Shown here piece by piece: positions 17,316 to 29,122 of a stretch of DNA of 64,000 bases. The stretch covers positions 251,724-315,723 of the forward strand of contig PBFW01000007.1 in assembly GCA_002719955.1 (NCBI GenBank). Reading direction: 5' to 3'. The notes below the pieces were generated by a model. It was not told where the DNA came from. It worked only from the letters and a program-made list of their open reading frames with translations, and made no database searches. This DNA comes from Deltaproteobacteria bacterium. Its GTDB lineage: Bacteria > Myxococcota_A > UBA9160 > UBA4427. Each line of letters opens with the position of its first letter. Positions within the stretch are counted from its first letter, which is position 1. The position numbers were made by a program, and so were the translations under genes.

Positions 17316-18269
17316 CTAGCGCTTAGCGGGGCTGAGCCCGACGGCCGCATCAAAACGTAGCTCGACGTCGAGATCGGAAATACGCGCCCAATCGAAGTCC
17401 GCGACGAGATCTGCCGGCCGACAGCGCGTACCCTTCGAAGCGAGACCCACAAAACTTGCGATCGCACCACAGAGTTCCTCGGCCGAATAGCGCGTGCGCA
17501 GCGTCTCGAGATCGACCGCACCATGAAGCTTCGAGAGCTTCTGCTCGTGACGTTCCAGGAAGAGGCAATGGTGCCGATAGACGGGCGTATCTAGCCCCAG
17601 CATCTCCTGCAGAGCGACCTGGAGAATCGTCGCGGGGACGAGATCGCGACCGCGCACCACACGGTCGATCCCAAGGGCCGCATCATCGAGAACCGACGCG
17701 AAATGATAGGCGAAGGCACCGTCTCGTCGGCGGAGAATCGGGTCCCCGAAGAGTTCGGCTGCATCCCCGGACAGATCTTTCCCGCTCTCGTCGCGAAGTT
17801 CCCTCCTCCTGGCGTCGAGATGGACGCGGAGTGGTCTCGGCTCGGCCCGCCATCGACCAGCGCGTACGCGCTGGTCTCGGCATCTTCCCGAATAGGCGTA
17901 GCTGCCGTCGGGTGCCGGCCTCCCCTCGGCACGCACCCTTGCGCGACTGCAATCACAGGCGTAGACCCGTCCTTCCCGTACGAGGCTGTCGAGCGCCTCT
18001 TCGTGCCGCTCACGATCATCGGATTGCAGCACTCTCCGGTCCCAATCCAAGCCGAACCACGCTAGATCCCGATCGAGCTGGTCGACATAGCCGACCTTCG
18101 TCCGTTCACGGTCGAGATCCTCGAGGCGCAGCACGATCTCGGCGCCGACCCTCCTGGCATCCAGCCAACACAGCAGCGCAGCAAGCAAGGTCCCGGGATG
18201 CGCGCGTCCGGTCGTCGAAGGCGCAAAACGACCCCTGCCTAAAATAGGTCGCGCTTTTTCCGTTGTCAT
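17316..18269 (-). CDS. gluQ: Glutamyl-Q tRNA(Asp) synthetase
   Basis: Truncated GluRS paralogue that attaches glutamate to the queuosine base of tRNA-Asp. 317 residues, with no anticodon-binding domain, as expected. [20 protein letters not shown] holds the HIGH-equivalent; [12 protein letters not shown] follows. A zinc cluster is suggested by YACDCSR and GRCRD. The KMSKS-equivalent is [13 protein letters not shown] 18269 fits homology, and the frame upstream to 18389 is not conserved. Upstream it is divergent from an unassigned ORF. Confidence 0.92.
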   Translation of the reverse strand: MTTEKARPILGRGRFAPSTTGRAHPGTLLAALLCWLDARRVGAEIVLRLEDLDRERTKVGYVDQLDRDLAWFGLDWDRRVLQSDDRERHEEALDSLVREGRVYACDCSRARVRAEGRPAPDGSYAYSGRCRDQRVRAGRWRAEPRPLRVHLDARRRELRDESGKDLSGDAAELFGDPILRRRDGAFAYHFASVLDDAALGIDRVVRGRDLVPATILQVALQEMLGLDTPVYRHHCLFLERHEQKLSKLHGAVDLETLRTRYSAEELCGAIASFVGLASKGTRCRPADLVADFDWARISDLDVELRFDAAVGLSPAKR

Positions 18270-18376
18270 TGCAATGAATTCATTTTCATCGTTTCCGTCA
18301 CCGAGCAATTCGCGAATCGTGCTCCAACTCGCCCAATTTCCTTTACGCCAGAAAGCGTCGCACCGAATAACAGAGA

Positions 18377-18694
18377 ATGCACGCCTCATGCGACAGACCG
18401 AAGATACTCGACCGGAAAATCCGCCTCACGCCCAGGCGCCTGTCTCCGCGAGCCCTCGAGGCACTACGCGCCCTCGGATATGGGCTCGAAGAAACCAATA
18501 GAGTGGATCGTGCCACCCTCGAGGAGGTTCAGATTTGGTTCGTCGATATCGGTCGACTCAGCGATTTCCCGAATCTCGAAACGGCACCCGACATGCGCGT
18601 GCCCTTGATCGCACCGCCGGGAACGGAACGAGGGAAGTGCTCCACGCGGGTGCGGAGGTCGACCTGCAATTCGCTCTGCCGAATTGTGGGCTGA
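18377..18694 (+). CDS. Hypothetical protein, possibly the 5' part of an interrupted gene
   Basis: 105 codons. [20 protein letters not shown] and [20 protein letters not shown] read like a compact alpha/beta domain, perhaps a degenerate response-regulator receiver (hydrophobic strand then D). After residue ~85 the sequence turns Arg/Cys-rich and unlike protein. Beyond the TGA at 18692 the same frame stays open to 18838 and reads ELRRTVSHFVTLRLAGNDG, so an in-frame stop may have split a longer (~153-codon) gene. No family assigned. The interval 18695-18829 is described only by this extension. Confidence 0.35.
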   Translation: MHASCDRPKILDRKIRLTPRRLSPRALEALRALGYGLEETNRVDRATLEEVQIWFVDIGRLSDFPNLETAPDMRVPLIAPPGTERGKCSTRVRRSTCNSLCRIVG

Positions 18695-18829
18695 TCAGTA
18701 CGCGCGCCCAATGCCGCCACACACGCCGCGGCGCCGCGGGAACTCCGACGAACCGTCTCCCATTTCGTAACGCTTCGACTCGCGGGGAACGACGGTCTCT
18801 CGGGAACCGATCCGATGGGCGACGCTCGC

Positions 18830-20137
18830 TCAGCCTGAATCACGAGCGGGTGGAACGGATCCCCGAGCGGCACGATCCAGCCAGTCCCCACGGAAAACGA
18901 CGAATTCCGGATCGTTCAGAGCCCGCAGATCTTCGAGTGGGTCCTTTCCGAGCACCAGAAAATCGGCCGAGAGACCCTCCTCGAGCCGCCCAGTCTCGTC
19001 CGCGATACCGAGCGCCGTGGCCGCCTCCGACGTCGCGCACCGCAAGACGTCGACCGGTCGCAACCCCGCAAAGCGCTCGAAGGCGAGCAACCCCGCGACC
19101 AAGTCGTGGTGGAAGACGCCGGGAATGCCTGCATCCGTCGAGGCGATGAAACGGATACCGTGCGCGCGCTGGGCCCGAAGGGCTGTGGACAGGCGTTGAA
19201 AGAAATCCGTGGGCTCGCCCTCGGCATCCTCGATCCGTCGGCCCCAACCCGCATTCACCGTCGGCGAGACCCATGACTCCGCCTCCGCCATCTCCCGCAT
19301 CAACGAATCATCGAGCGCTGTTCCAAAACCCGCCGGCCCCGCAAAGGAAGCATGCTCGATCGTCCGCACGCCAGCGCGAAGGGCGTTCGCAATCCCGTCG
19401 CTTCCGTGACAATGCGCCGCAACTTCGCGACCACGCCGCCGCGCCGACTCGACGACCGATCGGAGCAGCGAAAGATCGAATTGTGCATCCCGCGCACGGC
19501 TGCCCGGCGTGAAGATGCCGCCGGTCGCGATCACCTTGATCCAATCGCTCCCGGCCTCGACCTGCTGGGCGATCATTCGGTCGATGTCGGCGGGTGTTTC
19601 GACCTCTCCGCCCCAGAACGAACAATGACCGCCGAATGTCGTCAACGGTTGCCCGCAACAGAGCAGACGCGGACCGCCCTGTGGCCGGGCGCGAATCGAA
19701 TCTCGCAATCGATGTTCGCGATGCGCGCCGCCCCCGCAGTCGCGCGCAGTGGTGATCCCCGCGGCGAGCATCGCCGCCGCACGTCCGGCCATCGCCTCCA
19801 GACGATCCTCTTCCGGAACCGCGAGTTGCTGCGCGGGTGTATTCAACTCGGGATCCAGCTCCAGATGAACATGGGCATCGATCAGTCCCGGCACGACGAC
19901 ACGACCCGGAAGACCGATCCTCGGCACGCGCGAATCCGCCGCGCGCGCCGCAGCACCCTCGGCCACGATTCGACCATCTCGCACGTGTAGGAAGGACGAG
20001 AGCGGGTCGAGAGCCGCTTCTTCGACCTTCCAGATGCGTGCTCCAGAAACTACAAAATCCTTAAAATCCAATGACTTGACCCATACCCGGGCATCGATTG
20101 ACGCGGCGGGCGTTGCGCTCGTGACGATCTCGGGCAT
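18830..20137 (-). CDS. Amidohydrolase-superfamily protein (imidazolonepropionase/prolidase-like)
   Basis: 435 residues. Metal ligands are all visible: VVPGLIDAHVHLELD (HxH), a Lys in WIKVIATGGIF that may be the carbamylated bridge, VAAHCHGSDG, TIEHASF and the catalytic Asp in FIASTDAGIPGV. The flanking beta-sandwich (GARIWKVEEAAL at the start, LEEGLSADFLVLGKDPLEDL at the end) is typical of hydrolases that cut cyclic amides or Xaa-Pro peptides. Substrate unknown. GAGGGAGA directly precedes ATG 20137. It is divergent from the histone gene. Confidence 0.88.
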   Translation of the reverse strand: MPEIVTSATPAASIDARVWVKSLDFKDFVVSGARIWKVEEAALDPLSSFLHVRDGRIVAEGAAARAADSRVPRIGLPGRVVVPGLIDAHVHLELDPELNTPAQQLAVPEEDRLEAMAGRAAAMLAAGITTARDCGGGAHREHRLRDSIRARPQGGPRLLCCGQPLTTFGGHCSFWGGEVETPADIDRMIAQQVEAGSDWIKVIATGGIFTPGSRARDAQFDLSLLRSVVESARRRGREVAAHCHGSDGIANALRAGVRTIEHASFAGPAGFGTALDDSLMREMAEAESWVSPTVNAGWGRRIEDAEGEPTDFFQRLSTALRAQRAHGIRFIASTDAGIPGVFHHDLVAGLLAFERFAGLRPVDVLRCATSEAATALGIADETGRLEEGLSADFLVLGKDPLEDLRALNDPEFVVFRGDWLDRAARGSVPPARDSG

Positions 20138-20261
20138 TCTCCCTCAGCGGCCCGTGATCTCCCAGCGGGTGACCGCCCAAATCGCTGCAGAAGGACAAGG
20201 GTACCGAGCCGGTAACCCGGCCTCACGACTGCAGACGCGAACCGGAAGGACGCCTGAAAAG

Positions 20262-20450
20262 ATGTCAGAAAACGAAGTGCTGGTGGTCGCCTCCAAAATC
20301 AAGAATTACATCAAAGCCAACGGAGAGATGAAGACCTCCGCGGGCGTGCTCGATGCCCTGTCTGATCGCCTCCGAGGCATGTGCGATCAGGCGATCGAAA
20401 GCGCACGCAGCGATGGTCGCAAGACCGTCCTCGATCGCGACTTCAGCTAG
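20262..20450 (+). CDS. Bacterial histone-fold DNA-binding protein
   Basis: 62-residue basic protein made of one histone fold. Predicted alpha-1 is residues 5-19 (EVLVVASKIKNYIKAN), alpha-2 is ~25-50, then loop L2 with GRKTV (residues 52-56) and a very short alpha-3. Archaeal histones have the same SEAIKLARHAGRKT-type join; here AIESARSDGRKTVLDRDF keeps R53, the K-T pair and D60 at the spacing of the Arg-Asp clamp. Bdellovibrio Bd0055 is a known bacterial example of similar size. It probably binds DNA as a dimer and helps organise the nucleoid. GGAAGGA lies 12 bases before the ATG. It is a single gene with a terminator downstream. Confidence 0.85.
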   Translation: MSENEVLVVASKIKNYIKANGEMKTSAGVLDALSDRLRGMCDQAIESARSDGRKTVLDRDFS

Positions 20451-20586
20451 CCTGAGAGCGGACCGGGCCCCATGATGGCTCCGGTCTCCCTTGAGCCGCT
20501 GCCCTCCGCACGATCCACGAAGCCTCTCAGGAGGTTTCGCACGTCGCGCTACGCGCCCCGCTCGCGGGGGTAGAGGGTCTGGAAAC

Positions 20587-20632
20587 AAAACGCGCTGGCC
20601 GCACGTCCATTCACGGACGGGCACGCGCTTTT
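20587..20632 (+). terminator. Rho-independent terminator between the histone and PP2C genes
   Basis: An interrupted stem begins AAAACGCGC and closes GCGCTTTT, with an inner GTCC/GGAC pair and a six-base loop. The A-run on one side and the T-run on the other make it usable on both strands. It lies ~140 bases after the histone stop. Confidence 0.5.
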
Positions 20633-20690
20633 CTGCTCCAATCGAGCGGCTCGGGCCTCCCGGCCGGCCCGAGTCGAGGGCGTTGACGAG

Positions 20691-21791
20691 ATGATCAGCC
20701 CACCCGGCCAGGACCCGGAGGCCTCGATCCAGCTGGCCTCCGGGTCCGACGTGGGCCAGCTCCGCTCGGCCAACGAGGACAGCTGCGACAGTTTTACCCA
20801 TGAGGATGGAACGCGGCTCCTCGTCCTCGCCGATGGGATGGGCGGTGCCCGCGGTGGAGCCACTGCGAGCCACACCGCCATCGCAACCATCGCCGAGCAT
20901 TTCGAGCGCGACACGAGCGAGCGCCCGAGGGCGACGCTCGAAACCGCGATCCAGGCTGCAAACGCCCGGATCTTCGAGATCGCCCAACGCGATCCCGAAC
21001 TCGAGGGGATGGGCACGACCGTCGTCGCTCTGCTGCTCGACGCGCGCCTCCGGGCAACGGTTGCACATGTCGGAGACAGCCGGGCCTACCGCTATCGCCG
21101 CGGTTTCCTCGAACCGATCACGACCGACCACAGTGTCGTTGCCGAGATGCAGCGACGCGGCCTTCTCTCCGCCGACGAAGCCGCCGTCCACCCGCGACGC
21201 AACGAGATTCTCAGAGCGGTCGGCGTGCTCGCCGAGGTCGAGGTCGAGATCGCTGATGTCGACATCGCCCCGGGTGACCGTTTCGTGCTCTGCTCCGATG
21301 GCCTCTCGGGTGTGGTCCGGGATGACGAAATCGCCGCCGTCGTTCGGGGGGCCTCACCGCAGGACGCCGTCACCACGCTGATCCAGATGGCGAACGAGCG
21401 CGGGGGACCGGACAACATCACGGTCCAGATCCTCTCGATCCCCGCGAAGGTCGACGCAGACGATCCCGAGGACAGCGCGCCCGTCGAATTGTCGGCGATC
21501 GAGAACGAGCGACGAAACCGCAGACGAGCCCAGCGCGCCGCAGGAATCCTCGCCGTTCTCGCGATCGGAATGGGCGCGTATTTCCTATGGCATTGGCTGG
21601 CGCACGCAGCCGACGCGGGAGCCCCCGCGAATCGAGAGGGCAGGAGCGCTCCCCCCCTTCTCGACGACGCCACGCCCGAAGCTCGCCCGGCCCCGACGAA
21701 CGATCCCTCCAGCTTGTCGCGCAGGGATCGCTTCGAGCTCAAAGCCGAGGCGCCTCGTCGCGGAATCCGCCGCGAGGCCACGCGCCCCTGA
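20691..21791 (+). CDS. PP2C-type serine/threonine phosphatase with a C-terminal membrane segment
   Basis: 366 residues. All PP2C motifs are present: ASGSDVGQLRSANEDS, LLVLADGMGGARGG, EGMGTTVVALLLD, VAHVGDSRAYRYR, PITTDHSVVAEMQRRG, FVLCSDGLSGVV and RGGPDNITVQIL. A helix at ~285-305 (AGILAVLAIGMGAYFLWHWL) anchors it, followed by a polar Ala/Pro-rich tail of ~60 residues. It probably opposes PknB-type kinases such as the one at 45866-47026. ATG 20691 has no strong ribosome site. It converges with an SDR gene across a shared terminator. Confidence 0.92.
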   Translation: MISPPGQDPEASIQLASGSDVGQLRSANEDSCDSFTHEDGTRLLVLADGMGGARGGATASHTAIATIAEHFERDTSERPRATLETAIQAANARIFEIAQRDPELEGMGTTVVALLLDARLRATVAHVGDSRAYRYRRGFLEPITTDHSVVAEMQRRGLLSADEAAVHPRRNEILRAVGVLAEVEVEIADVDIAPGDRFVLCSDGLSGVVRDDEIAAVVRGASPQDAVTTLIQMANERGGPDNITVQILSIPAKVDADDPEDSAPVELSAIENERRNRRRAQRAAGILAVLAIGMGAYFLWHWLAHAADAGAPANREGRSAPPLLDDATPEARPAPTNDPSSLSRRDRFELKAEAPRRGIRREATRP

Positions 21792-21831
21792 TCGATCGCA
21801 TCCCGCGCGGACCCCCGACCCGGTCGCGAAT

Positions 21832-21866
21832 ACGAGTCGGCGGCCCTCAGACGCCCGCCGACTCGT
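21832..21866. terminator. Bidirectional terminator between convergent PP2C and SDR genes
   Basis: A perfect 12-base-pair stem (21832-21843 with 21855-21866) with an 11-base loop, followed on the plus strand by TCTC. It starts 40 bases after the PP2C stop and overlaps the last codons of the SDR gene on the minus strand. Confidence 0.55.
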
Positions 21867-22599
21867 TCTCGAGGCGAATGGCGACCTGTGCGCTTTCCCG
21901 CGCGGGATCGAAGGCGATCGCCAGAAACTCGTCGGCGACATAACGCACGCTGTTGAAATCCCCCCTTCGCTTGCGTTCGAGAAAACGCGAAACCGCGGGG
22001 AATTTCGTCTCGGGTGTCGCACGGATTGCCTCCTGCATCGCCGTGTCCACGACGCCGGGCGCGACCGAATGAGCCCGAAGACCGATCCCAGCCTCCTCGA
22101 GCGCGACCACCTCGGTCAGACGCTCGACGCCCGCCTTGCCGGCGCAATAGGCCCCCCATCCGGCGTAGGGCTTCCAGGCGGCACCCGACGAAAGATTGAT
22201 CAACACGCCGCCCCGTCCGATGCGACGCAGATGATTCGCATAACAACGAGATCCGATGAAGACGCCCGTCAGGTTGATGTCGAGATGCTCTCGGAAAGCC
22301 TCGATGGAAACCTCTCGAATCGGCTCGATCGGCTCGAGGACACCCGCATTGTTGACCCACAGATCGATCCCGCCGAAACGCTGCGCTGCCTCGGAGACCA
22401 GCGCTGAAAGCCCCGCTTCGTCCCGCATATCGATCGAACGAGCCAGGACGGACTCCGAGCAGGCGAGCGCCGGTGCGGTCCGCGAGCAGAGCACCAGACG
22501 AAGACCCCGCTGCGAAAAACGCTGGGCCAGCCCCGCCCCGATCCCGCGACTCGCACCGCTGATGAACGCGACGCGACCCTCAAGAGAAGGGGCCCCCAT
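21847..22599 (-). CDS. SDR-family oxidoreductase
   Basis: 250 residues. VAFISGASRGIGAGLAQRFS is the cofactor motif; LVLCSRTA has Arg at the end of beta-2, which favours NADP(H). LWVNNAGVLEPIE, NLSSGAAWKP and the catalytic YCAGKAGVERLTEVVALEEA follow. GVVDTAMQEAIRATPET in the substrate region resembles sepiapterin/benzil reductase-type SDRs; the role is unproven. The ATG shares one base with the stop of the MscS gene (TGATG), so translation is coupled. Confidence 0.88.
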   Translation of the reverse strand: MGAPSLEGRVAFISGASRGIGAGLAQRFSQRGLRLVLCSRTAPALACSESVLARSIDMRDEAGLSALVSEAAQRFGGIDLWVNNAGVLEPIEPIREVSIEAFREHLDINLTGVFIGSRCYANHLRRIGRGGVLINLSSGAAWKPYAGWGAYCAGKAGVERLTEVVALEEAGIGLRAHSVAPGVVDTAMQEAIRATPETKFPAVSRFLERKRRGDFNSVRYVADEFLAIAFDPARESAQVAIRLENESAGV

Positions 22600-23867
22600 C
22601 ACACCTCTCCAGCGCTGGAGATTCCCCGTGACGGGCCCGACCCGACCTCTTTCATCCGCGCGAGATCCGAGCCCGTCGGTTCCTGGAAGACCCGCAGCCC
22701 GAACTCCGGAATCATCGCCAGGATCCGATCGAAGAGATCCCCCTGAATATCCTCGTAGCGGACCCAGGCCGTGTCCTTCGAAAAACAGTAGATCTCGATC
22801 GGAACGCCCTGAGGCCCTGCAGCCAGTTGACGAACGAGGAGCGTGTGTCCCGTCTGATGGATCTGCGGATGGCTGCGCAGCGTCGCCCAGATCCACGCGC
22901 GCAGCGTGCCGAGATTCGTCAACCGGCGAAGATCGGCAGGAAGCGCCGGATCGAGGCCAGAGAACGCATTCGCCTCGGCGAGTTCGCTGCGCTTTCCCGC
23001 GATATACCCGGACAATAACGACCATCGCCCGAAGCGCGCGATCTCTTCCTCGCTCAAGAAGCGCACGCTCTGGAGGTCGACCGAGACCGAGCGCTTGATG
23101 CGGCGTCCACCCGACTCGGACATGCCCCGCCAATTCTTGAAGGAATCACTGATCAGTCGATGAGTCGGGATCGTGGTGATGGTCTTGTCCCAGTTCTGGA
23201 CCTTGACCGTATGCAGCGCGACCTCCTTCACGTCGCCGTCCGCACCGAGTTCCGGCATCTCGATCCAGTCGCCAACGCGGATCATGTCATTGCTCGCGAT
23301 CTGGATGCTCGCAACCAACGACAGGATCGTGTCGCGGAATACGAGGAGGAGAACCGCGGTCATCGCGCCGATCCCGGACACGAAGATCCACGGCGATCGA
23401 TTCATCAATGCGGCGAGAATCAGCAGTCCCGAGAGCATATAGACGAGGATCGAGACGACCTGGACATAGCCCTTGATCGGCCGCTGACGATATTCGGGGT
23501 GGCTATCGTAGATCGCCTCGGCCGCGCGCAGCACGCTCGCGATGGCGAGTGCACCGACGAGCAGCATCACGGCGATCGAGATCCGCCGGATCCCGTCGGT
23601 CAGCTGCGCCGGAAGGCCCGAGAAGAAGCCCATCCCGTAATAGACGACGAAGGCGGGTGCAATATGCGAGATCCGACCAAAGACCCCGGCTCGGACGAGT
23701 TCATCATCCCATTCGGTCGCCGTATTTCGGACCAGACGACGAACTCCCCGGACCAACGACCAGCGCACCAGGAAATACACGAGGGTCGCAATCGCAAGAA
23801 CGATCCCGACATCGAGGGCCTCCACCAGGAATTGGTGCCCGTCCGGTCGACTCAGCCACTCCGTCAT
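22599..23867 (-). CDS. MscS-family mechanosensitive channel (YbdG-like)
   Basis: 422 residues. Four to five N-terminal helices (FLVEALDVGIVLAIATLVYF, AFVVYYGMGFFS, ISIAVMLLVGALAIASVL, GYVQVVSILVYMLSGLLILA) lead to the pore-like helix GIGAMTAVLLLVFRDTILSL. The MscS beta domain then shows MIRVGDWIEMPELGADGDV and TVKVQNWDKTITTIPTHRLI, which are signatures of the YbdG/MscM group. Function: release of solutes on osmotic down-shock. ATG 23867 has GGGGGAT upstream. It is divergent from uvrA, with ~100 bases between, and the SDR gene is its coupled downstream partner. Confidence 0.9.
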   Translation of the reverse strand: MTEWLSRPDGHQFLVEALDVGIVLAIATLVYFLVRWSLVRGVRRLVRNTATEWDDELVRAGVFGRISHIAPAFVVYYGMGFFSGLPAQLTDGIRRISIAVMLLVGALAIASVLRAAEAIYDSHPEYRQRPIKGYVQVVSILVYMLSGLLILAALMNRSPWIFVSGIGAMTAVLLLVFRDTILSLVASIQIASNDMIRVGDWIEMPELGADGDVKEVALHTVKVQNWDKTITTIPTHRLISDSFKNWRGMSESGGRRIKRSVSVDLQSVRFLSEEEIARFGRWSLLSGYIAGKRSELAEANAFSGLDPALPADLRRLTNLGTLRAWIWATLRSHPQIHQTGHTLLVRQLAAGPQGVPIEIYCFSKDTAWVRYEDIQGDLFDRILAMIPEFGLRVFQEPTGSDLARMKEVGSGPSRGISSAGEV

Positions 23868-23930
23868 GCATCCCCCATCCCGGGGCGCCGCTGCGGCGCC
23901 CTCCTCGCAGGAGCATATCGAAACCACCGG

Positions 23931-23960
23931 TCGACCACGCAACGCAACTTCACCTATTCT
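23931..23960 (+). promoter_or_regulatory. uvrA: Candidate uvrA promoter
   Basis: TCGACC at 23931 and TATTCT at 23955 are 18 bases apart, and the ATG follows 10 bases after the -10 box. The mRNA would have a leader of only a few bases. No LexA-type box was recognised in the 100-base divergent region. Confidence 0.4.
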
Positions 23961-23970
23961 TGGCCGCCCC

Positions 23971-26907
<2,937 letters not shown>

Positions 26908-26911
26908 GCGA

Positions 26912-27130
26912 TCAGTTCGCGCACCCACCCTGCGCGCGGGCATGCACCGCGCCGAGAGCCCAACGGATCGACGCCAGACGGGCTCGGTTCTTCAGAGAAT
27001 CCAGCGGATACAGGCGGTGAAGGGCCTCTTCCAGGGCATCCAACCCGGCCAGGATCGAGGACCCGAGGCGTTCACCGCCACGCGGAATGCACGGCCGACC
27101 CCCGAGCGACCCGCTTCCGCGTCGATCCAC
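26912..27130 (-). CDS. Hypothetical small helical protein
   Basis: A 72-residue frame from GTG 27130. Its second half reads like real protein: GERLGSSILAGLDALEEALH then RLYPLDSLKNRARLASIRWA, an amphipathic helical pattern, and ends in Ala/Cys. No family recognised and no clear ribosome site; the frame stays open far upstream, so the start is a guess. It converges with uvrA. The rest of the uvrA-FKBP gap shows only a TATGCT hexamer at 27175. Confidence 0.3.
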   Translation of the reverse strand: MDRRGSGSLGGRPCIPRGGERLGSSILAGLDALEEALHRLYPLDSLKNRARLASIRWALGAVHARAQGGCAN

Positions 27131-27256
27131 CGATTGCGCCGCTGACTGGCCGCCCTTTGAACGGGGCTCTGCGGTATGCTCCCGTCGGCTCGAATCCAGG
27201 CCACTCACACGATCGACCCGCGGCGAACCCTTCGATCGCCGCACACGGGGGGAATA

Positions 27257-27976
27257 ATGGCTTTTTTCACGCGACGACCCTTGAGCCGAGGGCTCGCCTC
27301 GTCTCCTGCGCTCGCAGCGCTGCTCGCCCTCATCTCGCTTGCGGGCGTCCCGACGACCGCTGGAGCCGATGCCGCTCCGCAGAACGATGACGAGAAGGCC
27401 TTCTACTCGATCGGCGCCGGTCTGTCCCAACAATTCGATTCGATCAAGCCGATCGGCGAACGTGAGATCGAGGTGCTGGTTCAGGGACTGCGCGATGGCA
27501 TCGAAGGAAAAACCCTGGCCGTCGAGCAACAGGAGGGCGCGCAGCTCGTTCGCAGCCTGATTCAGGCGCGCCAGGGGGCCGCAGCCGAAGCCGAGAAGAA
27601 GGCTTCCACGGACTTCGCCGCGGCAGAAGCGAACAAGCCCGGCGCGAAGAAGACCGAGTCGGGTCTCATCTACACGGCGATCAAGGAGGGGACCGGGGAG
27701 TTTCCGACCGCGACCAACACGGTCAGCGTCCACTATCACGGTACGCTGCGCAATGGAACGGTCTTCGATAGCTCCGTCGAGAGGGGTGAGCCGGCGGAGT
27801 TCCCGCTCAACCGCGTCATCCCGTGCTGGACCGAAGGCGTCGCCATGATGAAGGCGGGGGGAAAGTCGCGCCTCGTCTGTCCCTCGGAGATCGCCTACGG
27901 AGACCGAAGCACCGGGCGGATTCCCGGCGGGGCGACGCTCATCTTCGAGGTCGAGCTTCTCGAAATCGTAAAATAG
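27257..27976 (+). CDS. FKBP-type peptidyl-prolyl cis-trans isomerase, exported (FkpA/Mip-like)
   Basis: 239 residues. A signal peptide (basic MAFFTRRPLSR then ALAALLALISLAGVPTTAGA) is followed by the helical dimerisation domain (KAFYSIGAGLSQQFDSIKPI ... QARQGAAAEAEKKA) and the FKBP fold: SGLIYTAIKEGTGEFPT, VSVHYHGTLRNGTVFDSSVE, RVIPCWTEGVAMMKAGGKSR, PSEIAYGDRSTGRIPGGATL and FEVELLEI. Periplasmic prolyl isomerase and chaperone. ATG 27257 follows GGGGGGAATA, and the open frame further upstream lacks similarity. The 3' end overlaps a small convergent gene. Confidence 0.94.
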   Translation: MAFFTRRPLSRGLASSPALAALLALISLAGVPTTAGADAAPQNDDEKAFYSIGAGLSQQFDSIKPIGEREIEVLVQGLRDGIEGKTLAVEQQEGAQLVRSLIQARQGAAAEAEKKASTDFAAAEANKPGAKKTESGLIYTAIKEGTGEFPTATNTVSVHYHGTLRNGTVFDSSVERGEPAEFPLNRVIPCWTEGVAMMKAGGKSRLVCPSEIAYGDRSTGRIPGGATLIFEVELLEIVK

Positions 27977-28274
27977 AAGCGCTCTCCGTGCCGTCCAGCT
28001 GATGGCTCCCCATTTTCGGCAGGCGCGGGTGGGGTGCCGAATGCGACGATTCGACCGGGGCCGGTTCCAATCGACTTGCGAGCACGCCACGCGCGGCGAC
28101 CGGCGGCGGTGCTTCCCGTCCCGACGAAGTCGATTCGGTCGCGAAGATCACGGTCGCCGACGACGCGAAACAAAGCACGACGCCCGCAAGCGGGAGCAGC
28201 GATCGCAGGTCGCGCCGGAGGCGTCGCGACGCGCGTTTGCGACGCCCTTTCCATGCCGAATGGCCGAGGCTCAT
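27939..28274 (-). CDS. Hypothetical small membrane protein
   Basis: 111 residues. A strongly basic start (WKGRRKRASRRLRRDLR) precedes one hydrophobic helix (SLLPLAGVVLCFASSATVIF, residues ~25-45), then a Pro/Ser-rich low-complexity tail. The topology is a single-pass protein with a periplasmic tail, or a signal-anchored one. A very good ribosome site (GGGGAGGGTG) sits 4 bases before the ATG, and the gene follows mazG by 59 bases on the same strand. The final 38 bases overlap the FKBP gene on the other strand. No family recognised. Confidence 0.5.
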   Translation of the reverse strand: MSLGHSAWKGRRKRASRRLRRDLRSLLPLAGVVLCFASSATVIFATESTSSGREAPPPVAARGVLASRLEPAPVESSHSAPHPRLPKMGSHQLDGTESASILRFREARPRR

Positions 28275-28333
28275 GGGTCACCCTCCCCGCCGCCGCGATC
28301 TCTCCGTCGGATCGCGCGCGCCGATGACCCGTT

Positions 28334-29116
28334 CTATCGGTGCGCCGGATTGCCGGCTTGATGCACTTTCGAGACTGCCGAGCGCTTGCGAATGTCTTCG
28401 ACCCGGACGTCGTCCGCCCGTCTCAGAGCCTGCTCGGCATCCACGCCCAACGCACGGGCGATGCCGACCCAGGCCCGCAATCCCTCGCCGACCATCCGCA
28501 TTGCGGCGGCGCGATCCGGACTCGCCATGGGACCCTCGAGCGCCTTTCCGACATCGGCGAGAACACGATTGGCCCGATCGAGCTCCGAGCCGAATGCGGG
28601 CCCCGCCGCCTGCCGCAGCTCCGGGTCCAACGAGGCAAAACGGCCCATCAACTTGGCCGAGCGCGCCAGGGCCGGCAGGTTTCGCGGTACGTCTCCAAAG
28701 GGATCGGCCACGTCTTCCCGCGCGTGATCGCCGGCGGCAGCCTCCCGCTCCGCCGCCTTGATCGATTCCCAGGTCGCCGTCTGCGCCTCGATCGTCCTGG
28801 GCGCATCGGCGCCCGCGAAGACGTGGGGATGTCGACGAAGGAGCTTCGTGCGGATCGCATCGACCACCGCCTCGAAATCGAAGGCCCCGCACTCCTCAGC
28901 GATCCGGGCCTGAAAGACGACTTGGAAGAGCAGATCGCCGAGCTCGTCCCGAAGCGCATCGAGATCACCGCTCGCGATGGCCTCATCGACCTCGTACGCC
29001 TCCTCGATCGTGTAGGGAGAAATGGTTTCGAAGTCCTGCTCGAGATCCCAGGGGCATCCCCCTTCGGGATCTCGAAGCTGCGCCATGATCTCTAGAAGCT
29101 GCTGAATCCCGCTCAT
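28334..29116 (-). CDS. mazG: Nucleoside triphosphate pyrophosphohydrolase MazG
   Basis: Hydrolyses aberrant NTPs/dNTPs to NMP and pyrophosphate. 260 residues, with two MazG modules. The first has the EExxE...ExxD magnesium set in TIEEAYEVDEAIASGDLDAL and RDELGDLLFQVVFQARIAEE. FDFEAVVDAIRTKLLRRHPH follows, and the C-terminal module has FASLDPELRQA and MVGEGLRAWVGIAR. The ATG at 29116 lies six bases after a TATACT box, suggesting leaderless transcription. Confidence 0.93.
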   Translation of the reverse strand: MSGIQQLLEIMAQLRDPEGGCPWDLEQDFETISPYTIEEAYEVDEAIASGDLDALRDELGDLLFQVVFQARIAEECGAFDFEAVVDAIRTKLLRRHPHVFAGADAPRTIEAQTATWESIKAAEREAAAGDHAREDVADPFGDVPRNLPALARSAKLMGRFASLDPELRQAAGPAFGSELDRANRVLADVGKALEGPMASPDRAAAMRMVGEGLRAWVGIARALGVDAEQALRRADDVRVEDIRKRSAVSKVHQAGNPAHR

Positions 29117-29122
29117 CGCGCG

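Noticed and set aside
26912..28090. A 392-codon minus-strand frame
   Set aside because: It runs antisense through the FKBP gene. Only the last ~72 codons are protein-like and these are listed separately with low confidence.
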